A stretch of DNA of 64,000 nucleotides. It comes from Chlorobaculum parvum NCIB 8327 (GTDB taxonomy: Bacteria > Bacteroidota > Chlorobiia > Chlorobiales > Chlorobiaceae). Position numbers and translations under genes: made by a program. Below, piece by piece: positions 52,722 to 61,943 of the stretch. How positions within the stretch are numbered: the stretch's first letter is position 1; each line of letters begins with the position of its first letter. The stretch spans positions 232,001 through 296,000 of the forward strand of contig NC_011027.1 in the NCBI RefSeq assembly GCF_000020505.1. The letters run 5' to 3'. A model generated the notes under the pieces. The model was not told the DNA's origin and searched no databases. It saw only the letters and a list, made by a program, of their open reading frames with translations.

Positions 52722-53762
52722 TCATCCCAGAATTTCCTGCATCATTTTCAGCAGGGTGAATTTGTCGTCCGGTGACTGCACGATGCCCTTGAGGGCGGCA
52801 TCGGCATTGCGCAGGGCGTGGAGGGCTCGCTCGGTTTCGGCGAGGTTGAAGCGCCGTGCGTAGTCGATATAGTTTTTCGCAAAGAACTCCTGTCGGCCGT
52901 ACATGCCGAGCATTGCCGCCGTGTCTTTGAGCGAAAGCTGCTGCAGGCCGGGGGTCTGGAGCTTCCAGATGCGCAGGAAAAAGGTGGTGAAGTAGCGCAC
53001 GATGTTCATAAGCCCCTCTTTCTGTCCCTCCTGCTCCATAATCATCAGGGCGATGCCGCTGCAAAGCCGGAGGTTCTTGCCGACCAGTGCTTTTTCCAGC
53101 TCGAAGACATTGTATTTTTTTGAAATGCCGACGCACTGGCAGACATCGTCGAGGGTGATACGGCGTTCGGTGCGTTTGTCGGTGACGTAGAGGGTGAGCT
53201 TTTCGATCTCTTGGCAGATCAGGCGAGACGAGGGTTCGATGTAACCGGCAAAGGTTTTGAGGGCGTCTGGATCGAACTCCCAGCCCGCCTCGCGGGCCCG
53301 TTCGGCGGCGAAGACATCGGGGTGTTTGACCGCCGGGAAGTCATGTCGGAACGACTTGAGCTGTTTGTACGGGAATTTCTCAAGCTCTTTTTTGTCGACC
53401 TGCTCAGCATCGAGCACCAGCACGGCGAAGGAGGCCGGGTTTGCCAGGTAGCGCACCAGCGACTCCTCCTGATGCAGGCTTTCGGTTTTGCCGGTCACCT
53501 TTTTGAGTTTGTCGAACTGCCGGACGACGACCAGCTTTTTTTCGGTGAACATCGGGTACTCCGAGGCTGCCGAAATGATCTGGCCCAGCGTGACGTCCGG
53601 GCCGTAGAGCATGATGGTGTTGAGCGCGGCCTCGCTCTCCGAGGGAAAAAGCGAGGCTTTCAGTTGCGTTTCGATCTCCTCCTTGAGCCAGCTTTCCGGT
53701 CCCTGAAAGAAATAGACCGGCTCGATCTTGCCTGATGCGATCTGTTTTTTCAGGTCAGCCAT
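52722..53762 (-). CDS. holA: DNA polymerase III delta subunit
   Basis: A 346-residue HolA. The N-terminal AAA-like domain (PVYFFQGPESWLKEEIETQL near residues 14-33), the lid segment (LVVVRQFDKL) and the C-terminal helical collar domain (ENRL-type replaced by KNLRLCSGIALMIMEQEGQK) follow the family order. Delta opens the beta clamp in the clamp-loader complex. The length is normal. ssb is 29 bases upstream on the same strand, so both replication genes are probably co-transcribed. Confidence 0.9.
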   Translation of the reverse strand: MADLKKQIASGKIEPVYFFQGPESWLKEEIETQLKASLFPSESEAALNTIMLYGPDVTLGQIISAASEYPMFTEKKLVVVRQFDKLKKVTGKTESLHQEESLVRYLANPASFAVLVLDAEQVDKKELEKFPYKQLKSFRHDFPAVKHPDVFAAERAREAGWEFDPDALKTFAGYIEPSSRLICQEIEKLTLYVTDKRTERRITLDDVCQCVGISKKYNVFELEKALVGKNLRLCSGIALMIMEQEGQKEGLMNIVRYFTTFFLRIWKLQTPGLQQLSLKDTAAMLGMYGRQEFFAKNYIDYARRFNLAETERALHALRNADAALKGIVQSPDDKFTLLKMMQEILG

Positions 53763-53791
53763 GCGGGTTCAATACAGAGGTCGGTCGTTGA

Positions 53792-54280
53792 TTAGAAGGG
53801 CAGGTCGTCCTTTTCGAACTCCTGTGCTCCGCTCGACGCGGGGCGGTTGCCGTAATCGCCGGATGACGATTCCTGTTTCGGCTGGCGGGAGTAGGATGGC
53901 CGTTCCTGCGAATAGGAATCGCCGCCCATGCCACCGCCGGAATCACGTCCGCCGAGCATCTGCATGTCGCTGCACACGATTTCGGTGGTGTATTTCTTTT
54001 CGCCGGTTTTGGCGTCGTCCCACGAGCGGGTCTGCAGGCGGCCTTCGATATAGACCTGACGGCCTTTTTTGAGGTACTGGCTGCAAATGTCGGCCAGTTT
54101 GCCCCAGGCTACGATCCGGTGCCATTCGGTGCGCTCCTGGAAGTTGCCGGTGCTGTCTTTGTAGCCTTCGCTGGTGGCAAGGTTAAAGTTGACGACGGTC
54201 TGGCCGGATGCGGTTTCGCGGCGTTCCGGGTCGCTGCCGAGGTGGCCAATCAGCATTACTTTGTTCAAGCCTCGTGCCAT
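53792..54280 (-). CDS. ssb: Single-stranded DNA-binding protein
   Basis: A 162-residue SSB. The OB fold occupies about 1-108 ([20 protein letters not shown], then [20 protein letters not shown]), followed by a glycine/serine/glutamine-rich linker and the conserved acidic tip DDLPF, which recruits partner proteins. It protects and organises single-stranded DNA during replication and repair. holA follows. pyrK ends 110 bases upstream on the same strand. Confidence 0.96.
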   Translation of the reverse strand: MARGLNKVMLIGHLGSDPERRETASGQTVVNFNLATSEGYKDSTGNFQERTEWHRIVAWGKLADICSQYLKKGRQVYIEGRLQTRSWDDAKTGEKKYTTEIVCSDMQMLGGRDSGGGMGGDSYSQERPSYSRQPKQESSSGDYGNRPASSGAQEFEKDDLPF

Positions 54281-54390
54281 AATGGTGTGCGTGATTTTCG
54301 GTTCTCTTGACGTGCGCCTCTGCGCTATTGAGGACGCAGAGTTCGGTTGCTTTGAGCGTCAAGCTACATGATTATTCCGTATTCTTCAAG

Positions 54391-55197
54391 TCAGGCCGTA
54401 AAGCGCGTGCCGTCGATGACCGGTCCTTCGCGGCAGAGCAGGATGCTCTCTTTCTCGCCATCGGCGTTCTTGAGCTCGACCATGCAGCCATAGCAGATGC
54501 CGATGCCGCAGCCCATGATCGACTCCAACGACAGTTCACAGGCAAGGCCGCGCTCCTTGCAGAAATTGGCCAGTGCCTTGAGCATCGGGTTGGGGCCGCA
54601 GGCGAAGACCTTGATACGCTGGCCATCCGTTTCTGTGGCAAGGTGACGATCGAGCAACTGCACGACGTTGCCGTGGAATCCCTCCGAGCCGTCGTCGGTC
54701 GCGGTGCTGACGTTCGAGAGCCCGGCAGTCAAAAGGTCGGTGCGGCTCCGGCCGCCGACCAGATTGGCGAATGGAGTCCCCTGGGCGGCGAGCGTTGTTT
54801 CGAGGAAGCGCATCGGCGCGGTGCCAATGCCGCCCGAAACGAGCAGCGCAGTATCGAACTCGCCGGGGTCGGTGCCGAAGGCGTTGCCGAGCGGGCCGAG
54901 CACCAGCAGGTTGTCGCCGCAGGAGGCTTCGCAGAGCATCGCCGTGCCGCGTCCGACGTTTTTCACCATCACCTCGATCGTTTCACCCTCAACGTTGTGG
55001 ATGCAGAACGGCCGACGGAGCAACGGCTGATCCGACGAGCTGACCTTGATGTTCACGAAGTTTCCCGGCCGGGCGGTCGCGGCGATTTCCGGGCAGGGCA
55101 TGGAGATGATCGAGACATCCTGGCCTGCCGGACGAATGCCGGTAACGTGCGATTTGAGGTCGCGGATGGTGCTGGACTGAAGCATGGCTGCAAGCAT
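54391..55197 (-). CDS. pyrK: Dihydroorotate dehydrogenase electron-transfer subunit
   Basis: A 268-residue PyrK. The FAD-binding ferredoxin-reductase domain (about 10-105, RPFCIHNVEG) is followed by the NAD-binding domain (LLVSGGIGTAPM, then VFACGPNPMLKAL) and the C-terminal [2Fe-2S] motif CGIGICYGC with a fourth cysteine in LLCREGPV. It carries electrons from PyrD-B to NAD+ in pyrimidine synthesis. The first ATG (55197) gives four extra residues before MLQSSTIRD; either may be used. It lies upstream of ssb on the minus strand, divergent from the first ArsA-like gene. Confidence 0.92.
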   Translation of the reverse strand: MLAAMLQSSTIRDLKSHVTGIRPAGQDVSIISMPCPEIAATARPGNFVNIKVSSSDQPLLRRPFCIHNVEGETIEVMVKNVGRGTAMLCEASCGDNLLVLGPLGNAFGTDPGEFDTALLVSGGIGTAPMRFLETTLAAQGTPFANLVGGRSRTDLLTAGLSNVSTATDDGSEGFHGNVVQLLDRHLATETDGQRIKVFACGPNPMLKALANFCKERGLACELSLESIMGCGIGICYGCMVELKNADGEKESILLCREGPVIDGTRFTA

Positions 55198-55433
55198 TCT
55201 TGGTCGCGGCGGTCGGGCCCCCGCGATGATTCAGGAAAACGCCGTTATCAATATCTGCACGTAATTAAGAGCCCCAGCATCGATTTTGCAAATGCGTTCG
55301 TTCCCGCTGATGTGGCCTGCAACGATCTCTTTGGTTCCGGGCGCGGATTGTTTGTGAATGGTGCTTTGCAGAATGATTGGATAAGTATATCTTAACGATC
55401 TTGGCTGTATAATAAACTTCCAATGCCTGGTTC

Positions 55434-56651
55434 ATGCGTATATTAACTTTTACTGGTAAAGGTGGTGTGGGAAAGACAAGCGTCTCGGCCGCCACGGCAG
55501 TCCGTCTTTCCGAGATGGGACATCGCACGCTGGTGCTTTCGACCGACCCTGCCCACAGCCTTTCAGACTCTTTCAACCTTCAACTTGGCGCTGAGCCGAC
55601 CAAGATCAAGGAAAACCTTCACGCCATCGAGGTAAACCCTTACGTTGACCTCAAGGAGAACTGGCATTCGGTACAGAAGTACTACACTCGCGTTTTCATG
55701 GCTCAGGGCGTCTCTGGCGTCATGGCTGACGAAATGACGATTCTTCCCGGCATGGAAGAGCTCTTCTCCCTGCTCAGAATCAAACGCTACAAATCCACCG
55801 GCCTGTACGATGCGCTCGTGCTCGATACGGCTCCGACCGGCGAAACCCTTCGCCTGCTCTCGCTTCCCGATACCCTTTCATGGGGCATGAAGGCGGTGAA
55901 AAACGTCAATAAATATATTGTTCGTCCGCTCAGCAAGCCGCTGTCCAAAATGTCGGACAAAATTGCCTACTACATTCCGCCGGAAGACGCTATCGAATCT
56001 GTCGATCAGGTGTTCGACGAACTCGAAGACATTCGGGATATTCTGACCGACAACGTCAAGTCGACCGTCAGGCTGGTTATGAACGCCGAGAAAATGTCGA
56101 TCAAGGAGACCATGCGCGCCCTGACCTACCTGAACCTCTATGGCTTCAAGGTCGATATGGTGCTGGTCAACAAGCTGCTCGACGCACAGGAGAACAGCGG
56201 TTACCTCGAAAAGTGGAAAGGCATCCAGCAAAAATATCTTGGCGAGATCGAAGAGGGCTTTTCGCCGCTTCCGGTCAAAAAGCTGAAGATGTATGATCAG
56301 GAGATCGTCGGCGTCAAATCGCTCGAAGTGTTTGCCCATGATATTTATGGTGACACCGATCCATCCGATATGATGTATGACGAGCCGCCGATCAAGTTTG
56401 TTCGCAAGGGCGATATCTATGAAGTTCAGCTCAAGCTCATGTTTGCCAACCCGGTCGATATCGATGTGTGGGTTACCGGTGACGAGCTGTTTGTCCAGAT
56501 TGGCAACCAGCGCAAGATCATTACGCTTCCGGTCAGCCTTACCGGTCTGGAACCCGGCGATGCCGTCTTCCGTGACAAGTGGCTGCACATTCCCTTCGAT
56601 CTCGAAAAGCAGGGCCAGCATCACCGTACCAGAGAGTTTAACAAAGCTTAA
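55434..56651 (+). CDS. ArsA/Get3-family ATPase with HSP20-like C-terminus (upstream copy)
   Basis: A 405-residue P-loop ATPase. The Walker A motif [11 protein letters not shown] is at 8-18, switch I is STDPAHSLSDSF, and switch II is DTAPTGETLRLL. The C-terminal 80 residues (from about 320: YEVQLKLMFANPVDIDVWV, then LFVQIGNQRKIITLP) form an alpha-crystallin/HSP20-like domain, a known accessory domain of ArsA relatives (ArsA_HSP20). There is no cysteine in the whole protein, so it cannot bind arsenite through thiols as ArsA pumps do. Get3 relatives deliver tail-anchored membrane proteins. Directly downstream are csmC and csmA, so a role in chlorosome protein handling is inferred. It diverges from pyrK. 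Confidence 0.85.
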   Translation: MRILTFTGKGGVGKTSVSAATAVRLSEMGHRTLVLSTDPAHSLSDSFNLQLGAEPTKIKENLHAIEVNPYVDLKENWHSVQKYYTRVFMAQGVSGVMADEMTILPGMEELFSLLRIKRYKSTGLYDALVLDTAPTGETLRLLSLPDTLSWGMKAVKNVNKYIVRPLSKPLSKMSDKIAYYIPPEDAIESVDQVFDELEDIRDILTDNVKSTVRLVMNAEKMSIKETMRALTYLNLYGFKVDMVLVNKLLDAQENSGYLEKWKGIQQKYLGEIEEGFSPLPVKKLKMYDQEIVGVKSLEVFAHDIYGDTDPSDMMYDEPPIKFVRKGDIYEVQLKLMFANPVDIDVWVTGDELFVQIGNQRKIITLPVSLTGLEPGDAVFRDKWLHIPFDLEKQGQHHRTREFNKA

Positions 56652-56767
56652 TGTGGCACGGATTCCTGTTTGAGCAAGGGCGATTTTTTTATTAGTTTCG
56701 TTCAAAGTCGTTTTACACATAACAGTAACTCCGGGCTGCCAAGGCGGTCGGATTAAAGGAGGACATA

Positions 56768-57187
56768 ATGTCAGAATCGTATCAGAAACTTCGCAAGGAT
56801 TTTAAAGACCTCGATTTCACCGACAGGCTCACCTTTCTTGCCGAAAGCGTGCTTCTGACCGGTCAGAGCGCCATCGTTGGCGGTCTTGAGGTCGCGGGCA
56901 GCGTTGTTGAGACGGTTGCAGGGACGGTCGGTTCGCTGGTCGATGCCTCGGGTATCGGCAACATGCTCGGTGGTTCGGGCGGCGTAGTAGGCGAGACTAT
57001 CGATCGTGTCGCGATCACCGTCAAAGACGTATCCCGCTCGGCAGGTGATCTCTACAATGACGCGGTAAGGAACGTCGAAAACGTTACCGGCAACGCTGCC
57101 AAGGCAGTTGGTGACGCGGGCTCTTCGGCTTCCGATGCGGTCAAGAACATCGCCGGTTCGTTCCAGAAAACCACCGGAAAGAAGTAA
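56768..57187 (+). CDS. csmC: Chlorosome envelope protein CsmC
   Basis: A 139-residue chlorosome envelope protein. An N-terminal amphipathic segment ([20 protein letters not shown]) precedes a glycine/valine/serine-rich middle ([20 protein letters not shown], residues about 38-57) and a repetitive, weakly amphipathic C-terminal part with [20 protein letters not shown]. CsmC lies in the lipid monolayer around the bacteriochlorophyll core of the chlorosome. The ribosome site AAAGGAGG is ideally placed, indicating high expression. csmA follows after 154 bases. As I recall, the two genes are co-transcribed, with csmA also made separately. Confidence 0.9.
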
Positions 57188-57202
57188 GGTTTTTTCGTCG
57201 GC

Positions 57203-57228
57203 CCTGCCCGGCCGGGACGGAAGGCAGG
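57203..57228 (+). repeat. Hairpin between csmC and csmA
   Basis: CCTGCC (57203-57208) pairs with GGCAGG (57223-57228) around a CGGCCGGGACGGAA loop. No T tract follows. It may act as a processing or stability element, or a partial terminator, that lets csmA mRNA be more abundant than csmC. Confidence 0.45.
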
Positions 57229-57341
57229 AGGGCGCTTAAAATCTTTTAATTTGTGTTTTTTCGTTTATTCGCTTATTTTTGTCTTAAGTCTCATTTTTGA
57301 ATGTTGTTTTTTCTGTCAATTAAATTCCAAAAGGAGGAGTT

Positions 57342-57581
57342 ATGAGTGGAGGAGGCGTCTTTACTGACATCTTAGCCGCCGCAGGCCGCATTTTCGAAGT
57401 TATGGTCGAGGGTCACTGGGAGACCGTCGGCATGCTTTTTGATTCTCTGGGCAAAGGCACCATGAGGATCAACCGCAATGCCTATGGTTCCATGGGTGGT
57501 GGTAGCCTTCGTGGTTCTTCACCTGAGGTTTCCGGCTATGCTGTTCCGACCAAAGAAGTTGAATCGAAGTTTGCCAAATAA
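57342..57581 (+). CDS. csmA: Chlorosome baseplate protein CsmA (pre-protein)
   Basis: A 79-residue pre-protein. Mature CsmA is 59 residues, and the 20-residue C-terminal extension (from [10 protein letters not shown] to the end) is removed during assembly. His25 in GHWE is the ligand of the baseplate bacteriochlorophyll a. CsmA forms the paracrystalline baseplate that passes energy from the chlorosome to the FMO protein and reaction centre. The ribosome site AAAGGAGG sits 6 bases before the start, and the upstream 150 bases are very AT-rich and probably hold a strong promoter. The terminator at 57604-57641 follows. Confidence 0.96.
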   Translation: MSGGGVFTDILAAAGRIFEVMVEGHWETVGMLFDSLGKGTMRINRNAYGSMGGGSLRGSSPEVSGYAVPTKEVESKFAK

Positions 57582-57603
57582 GCAAACCGTTCAGCAAGAT
57601 TCT

Positions 57604-57641
57604 AAAAGCAGTGACAGGTTTTGCACCGTCACTGCTTTTTT
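57604..57641 (+). terminator. Terminator after csmA
   Basis: AAAAGCAGTGAC pairs perfectly with GTCACTGCTTTT around a 12-base loop, followed by T6 in total. It closes the csmCA unit. Confidence 0.93.
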
Positions 57642-57830
57642 AGTTTTATGCCGTTCCCGCATCGATTGCCTGCCTTTTGCCCGTTGCCACCTCTTCATTT
57701 CATGCTCCCAGATTTCTTCGGTCGCTTAATCACGGTTCAGCGTTACGTAATTTATTTTTGTTTTCATATTTTGTTGGTTCGACTATCGATGATGAACGGA
57801 TTTCAACGGTAACGTGACCGGAAGCGGTAA
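57642..57830. other. AT-rich spacer after csmA
   Basis: The remaining gap to the acidic protein is T-rich, with no frame worth reporting. It presumably holds the promoter for the next gene (AT-rich around 57740-57780). Confidence 0.35.
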
Positions 57831-60086
57831 ATGGCTAATTTTTCTCTTTATATCTCGGGACAGACTGAACTGGGTGATGTTGCTGAGTTTTTCCAGAAAC
57901 GCCTGATTGGCGAAGGTGAAACTCCCATCGCATTTTTTGACGGCGTTTTTTACGAATCTCATCAGGAGCGGGTAGGCAATATTGTCTATCAGGATTATCT
58001 GATCTTTTCTGACAAGGCGCTCTACCTCTGGGCGAGAGGGGCTTCGAAAGATTATCTCGATCGCTTCACGCTCGGCGCTGTATCGGTGAACAGCCGAAAC
58101 AAGGATAGCGCGTTCGCGACCATGAACCTCAAAATACGGCGCGAGGGCAAAGAGCCGGTGTTCGTGATTTTCGACATGGTCGAAATTCGTGAAGCAGAAA
58201 TGGTCATCAAGCTTCAAACCGCCGTCGAATCAACCATAGAGGACTATCTCGGAGTCAATTACCGTCAGGAGATCCCTCCGGATGCAGCCGGCAGGATTCT
58301 TCAGGCTGCTCGGGCCGTCTGCCCGCCAAGGAACATCTCACTGCCTCTGGAGTCGCCTGAGGCGCCGCAGATGCCTGTCCCTGATGCCGGCATTGGTTAT
58401 GGCCAGGATCTGCTCGAACAGTACCGTGCCATGGGCGGACAGCCCGGTGCGCAACAGGCTCCCTCTCAGGGATCACCGTATGGCGAACGCCCGCAGGCTG
58501 GCGGAATGGGCATGCCGGGTATCGGTGCCCCACCGTTTGCTCCGCGCGGCGGGCTCGAGTCGATGCTGCCTACCGATCCAGCCTCGTTGAAGCGGATTGC
58601 CGATCAGATCAAAAATATGGTTGGTGACGCGCCGTTCAAGTTGCGTGACCAGGTGATGAAAGATCTTCAGCATGTGCCCGGTGATGTGGCTACGGTGCTG
58701 ACCGCCCTCAACGAGCTGCTGGCCAATATCGCCGGCAACCCGATGGCCGAGCGTTTCGTTATGAATGCCATCAAAACGGCTGTGGTGAACGATGGCATGA
58801 TCGGTTCTCTTGGCAAAATCATCAAAATGACCGGTTTCGGCAGCGGTGGCGGCAAAAAAAGCTCGCAGCCCGCGTCTGACGGCCCCGCAGCCGGTGATGA
58901 CCGTTCAGCTTCCAGACCGCGCAAAAGCCCGTTCGAGGAGGAACCTGACGATAACTCGTCGACGATCAGGCGTAAGAAGATCAGCGTCAAGGATGACGAA
59001 GAGAGTTCTGTTGCCGATCTTTTTGCCGGGAGCGATGAGCCGATTACTTCACGTGAGGAGCGCAAGCCTGCCATTGACGATACCAGAGCCGATGGTGGCG
59101 GTCGCCGAAAGAAGCTCTCCATCAAGATGGAGGATGACAACGAGATCGCTCGCAAGCTGATGAGTTACGACGAGTCGGAGCGGGAAGCGCCGGTGTCCGA
59201 GCCTGAGCCGGTCAAGCCTGAATCTCCGGTGGCCAGTCAGCCGGTTGATAGCGGTTCAGGAGTGCGACGGAAAAAGGTCGCCATCAAAGCCGAAGAGGGG
59301 AGCGGCGCACGCGCTGATGTTGCACAAAAGCTGATGAGCTACGATGAAACAACGCGAGGCGCGATCAATACACTCTCAAAATCCGATGAGCCGAAAGCCG
59401 AAACGGCGCCCGAGCTTGAGCCGGAAAAGCCGGTAAGGAAAAAGATCCAGATCGTCGCAGCCGAAGAGTCCGAATCGGACGTCGTTTCTGCATCGGAGCC
59501 AGAGCCGGAAGAGGATATCCCGGTGATTGAGATGGCTGCAATTGAAGCTGCATTGGAGCTGGAGGCTGAATCTGGCATCGAGCCAGAGTTGGCTGAGGCA
59601 TCAGTTCCCGAACCCGAACCGGAAATCCCGGTGAGGAAAAAGCTTCAGGTTGTAGCATCCGATGAGCCGAATGTTGAGGCCGAGCCTGAACCGGAAGCGC
59701 CCGAGACAAAGAAGGTGCAGGTTGTTGCATCGGAGGAATCGGCAACTGAGCTCAAACCCGAAGTCGCATCAGAGTCCGAACCGGAGGAGGAGGCTGCATC
59801 TGAGGCATCGGCCAGTGATGTTGTTGCGAATGAAGCTGAGCCGGCAATTGCATCAGTTTCTGAAACATCGTCCGAATCTGAAGAGATTACTATTTCCGAA
59901 GAGGCGCTTTTTGTCGCTCTTGGCGAGGAACCGAAAGCAGAAAAGCGTTCGTCCGGCACGAACGAGTACATGACCATAGAATCTGACGAGCCGGAGAAAA
60001 AAATAGCAAGCGTGAAACCCACCGAACAGCAACGTCGTCCTTCTGGCAAGGCTGGCCGGAGCAAACGGCGGGGGAGAAAAGTCTGA
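57831..60086 (+). CDS. Large acidic protein with PH-like N-terminus and repeated basic motif
   Basis: A 751-residue protein with no signal peptide and no membrane helix. Residues about 20-145 resemble a bacterial PH-like domain (PIAFFDGVFYESHQERVGNI, then IVYQDYLIFSDKALYLWARG and MNLKIRREG). A proline/glycine-rich stretch (about 170-245) is followed by a helical segment (about 250-340) and a long acidic low-complexity tail. The tail carries at least six copies of a basic-hydrophobic element (RRKKISVK, RRKKLSIK, RRKKVAIK, RKKIQIVA, RKKLQVVA, KKVQVVA) separated by Glu/Pro/Ser-rich spacers, plus LMSYDE twice. It is not a family I recognise. It sits between csmA and the second ArsA-like ATPase on the same strand. 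Confidence 0.75.
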   Translation: MANFSLYISGQTELGDVAEFFQKRLIGEGETPIAFFDGVFYESHQERVGNIVYQDYLIFSDKALYLWARGASKDYLDRFTLGAVSVNSRNKDSAFATMNLKIRREGKEPVFVIFDMVEIREAEMVIKLQTAVESTIEDYLGVNYRQEIPPDAAGRILQAARAVCPPRNISLPLESPEAPQMPVPDAGIGYGQDLLEQYRAMGGQPGAQQAPSQGSPYGERPQAGGMGMPGIGAPPFAPRGGLESMLPTDPASLKRIADQIKNMVGDAPFKLRDQVMKDLQHVPGDVATVLTALNELLANIAGNPMAERFVMNAIKTAVVNDGMIGSLGKIIKMTGFGSGGGKKSSQPASDGPAAGDDRSASRPRKSPFEEEPDDNSSTIRRKKISVKDDEESSVADLFAGSDEPITSREERKPAIDDTRADGGGRRKKLSIKMEDDNEIARKLMSYDESEREAPVSEPEPVKPESPVASQPVDSGSGVRRKKVAIKAEEGSGARADVAQKLMSYDETTRGAINTLSKSDEPKAETAPELEPEKPVRKKIQIVAAEESESDVVSASEPEPEEDIPVIEMAAIEAALELEAESGIEPELAEASVPEPEPEIPVRKKLQVVASDEPNVEAEPEPEAPETKKVQVVASEESATELKPEVASESEPEEEAASEASASDVVANEAEPAIASVSETSSESEEITISEEALFVALGEEPKAEKRSSGTNEYMTIESDEPEKKIASVKPTEQQRRPSGKAGRSKRRGRKV

Positions 60087-60153
60087 CGGCCAAAAGCCGA
60101 CGGGAGAAAGACATTCAGTTTAAGTCAAGTTTTCACCATAGTTTTTCAACACC

Positions 60154-61308
60154 ATGAGAATCATTCTTTACCTGGGCAAAGGCGGCGTGGGCAAGACCAC
60201 CGTTTCCGCTTCCACAGCGACAGCGATCGCTCGCAGCGGCAAGCGCGTGCTGATCATGAGTACCGATGTGGCCCACAGTCTTGCTGATGCGTTCGGCGTT
60301 GAGTTGAGCTCGACCCCTCTTGAGGTCGAGAAAAACCTTTTTGCCATGGAGGTGAACGTTCTTGCAGAAATCAGGGAAAACTGGACCGAACTGTACTCCT
60401 ACTTCTCCTCGATTCTCATGCATGACGGCGCGAACGAAATCGTCGCCGAAGAGCTTGCCATCGTGCCTGGCATGGAGGAGATGATCAGCCTTCGCTACAT
60501 CTGGAAAGCGGCCAAGTCCGGCAAGTACGATGCTGTCGTGGTTGATGCCGCTCCAACCGGCGAGACGATGCGCCTGCTCGGTATGCCGGAGTCCTACGGC
60601 TGGTACTCCGAAAAGATCGGCGGCTGGCACTCGAAAGCGATCGGTTTTGCCGCTCCGCTGCTCACCAAGTTCATGCCGAAGAAGAACATCTTCAAGCTCA
60701 TGCCCGAGGTCAACGATCACATGAAGGAGCTGCACGGTATGTTGCAGGACAAGAGCATTACGACCTTCAGGGTGGTGCTCAATCCGGAGAACATGGTTAT
60801 CAAGGAGGCTCTGCGCGTCCAGACCTACCTCAACCTGTTCGGTTACAAACTCGATGCTGCCGTGGTCAACAAGGTGCTCCCTCAGAATTCAAGCGACCCG
60901 TACCTGCAGAGCCTCATCGACCAGCAGGCCAAGTACCTCAGGGTGATCGACAACTGCTTCTATCCTGTCCCGATTTTCAAGGCCAAGCAGTCTCCCAAAG
61001 AGGTCATCAATCCCGACAGGTTGTATGATCTGAGCCAGGAGCTGTTCGATGGTCGTAATCCGATTGATGTACTCTACACCAACGATCGTACCCAGACGCT
61101 TGAGAAGATCGACGGCAAGTACGTACTCAGCCTCTACCTGCCTAACGTCGAGGTTGAAAAGCTTGCGGTCAACATCAAAGGCGACGAGTTGCTGGTCGAT
61201 ATCAACAACTTCCGCAAGAGCATCGTGCTGCCTAACGTGCTGGTTGGTCGCAAAACCGAAGGCGCCGATTTCGAGCAGGGAATGCTGAATATCACGTTCT
61301 CGAACTGA
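60154..61308 (+). CDS. ArsA/Get3-family ATPase with HSP20-like C-terminus (downstream copy)
   Basis: A 384-residue paralogue of the ATPase gene that precedes csmC. The Walker A motif [11 protein letters not shown] is at 8-18, switch I is [12 protein letters not shown] (Val replacing the Pro of DPAHS), and switch II is [12 protein letters not shown]. The C-terminal 75 residues ([36 protein letters not shown]) are again HSP20-like. Only one cysteine is present (DNCFYP), so no arsenite or CxxC zinc site exists. It may form a heterodimer with the other copy, as ArsA and Get3 work with two nucleotide sites. It ends with the terminator at 61336-61367. Confidence 0.85.
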   Translation: MRIILYLGKGGVGKTTVSASTATAIARSGKRVLIMSTDVAHSLADAFGVELSSTPLEVEKNLFAMEVNVLAEIRENWTELYSYFSSILMHDGANEIVAEELAIVPGMEEMISLRYIWKAAKSGKYDAVVVDAAPTGETMRLLGMPESYGWYSEKIGGWHSKAIGFAAPLLTKFMPKKNIFKLMPEVNDHMKELHGMLQDKSITTFRVVLNPENMVIKEALRVQTYLNLFGYKLDAAVVNKVLPQNSSDPYLQSLIDQQAKYLRVIDNCFYPVPIFKAKQSPKEVINPDRLYDLSQELFDGRNPIDVLYTNDRTQTLEKIDGKYVLSLYLPNVEVEKLAVNIKGDELLVDINNFRKSIVLPNVLVGRKTEGADFEQGMLNITFSN

Positions 61309-61335
61309 TTCTTACGGAACGCTTGAGCTTTTATG

Positions 61336-61367
61336 GCGGGTCGCTTTACGGTGGCCCGCTTTTTTTG
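61336..61367 (+). terminator. Terminator after the second ATPase gene
   Basis: GCGGGTCGC pairs with GTGGCCCGC (two G-T pairs) around TTTACG, followed by T7. Confidence 0.88.
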
Positions 61368-61427
61368 TTTCCGAAGGATGCGTTGGCGGTACGAGTGGAA
61401 GAAAAAGCCGGGAAGCTTGTTCGCAGA

Positions 61428-61940
61428 TCAGCTTTTGAAAGAGAGCTGATCCGCAAGCCTGACCGGGACTGAATTGTCTCCGCAGGTTCTGAGCAGGTCG
61501 GCGATGGGGCAATGCAGGCGGGGATGCTGGGGATTTGCTATGTCAAGCAGCGGCACGATGACGAATTTCCGGTGGTGCATCTCGGCATGGGGAATAGAGA
61601 GCAGATCGGTTTCGATGCATCGATCGCCGTACAGCAGGATGTCGAGGTCGATGGTTCTCGGGCTCCAGCGCTGATACTCTTCGGGCCGTCCGAGGTCGCG
61701 TTCGATCGCTTTGCACGCAGTGCGCAGCCCGGCGGGGTCGAGCCCCGTTTCGATGGCTACCACGGCATTGAAATAGCGCTCCTGGTCGGGATCACCGAAT
61801 GGCTCGGTCATGTACACCCGCGATACGCCGGTCACGCTCGTCAGCTCCAGCCCTGCAAGCCGGTCGACGGCTCCCTGCAGGTAAGCGAGCCGGTCTCCGA
61901 CATTGGAGCCGATGCCGATGTACGCGGTCACCTGTGCCAT
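61428..61940 (-). CDS. folK: 6-hydroxymethyl-7,8-dihydropterin pyrophosphokinase
   Basis: A 170-residue FolK. Motifs are YIGIGSNVGDRLAYLQ at the start, the Arg/Trp/Asp-rich signature RWSPRTIDLDILLYGD, and VPLLDIANPQHPRL near the end. It transfers diphosphate from ATP to hydroxymethyl-dihydropterin in folate synthesis. folB is directly upstream on the same strand, with a 3-base gap, so the two consecutive pathway steps are translationally coupled. Confidence 0.94.
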   Translation of the reverse strand: MAQVTAYIGIGSNVGDRLAYLQGAVDRLAGLELTSVTGVSRVYMTEPFGDPDQERYFNAVVAIETGLDPAGLRTACKAIERDLGRPEEYQRWSPRTIDLDILLYGDRCIETDLLSIPHAEMHHRKFVIVPLLDIANPQHPRLHCPIADLLRTCGDNSVPVRLADQLSFKS

Positions 61941-61943
61941 CGT

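Noticed and set aside
55434-61308. Arsenic resistance locus because of two ArsA-like genes
   Set aside because: No arsB, arsC, arsD or arsR is nearby, and the ATPases have zero and one cysteine, so the thiol metalloid site cannot exist.
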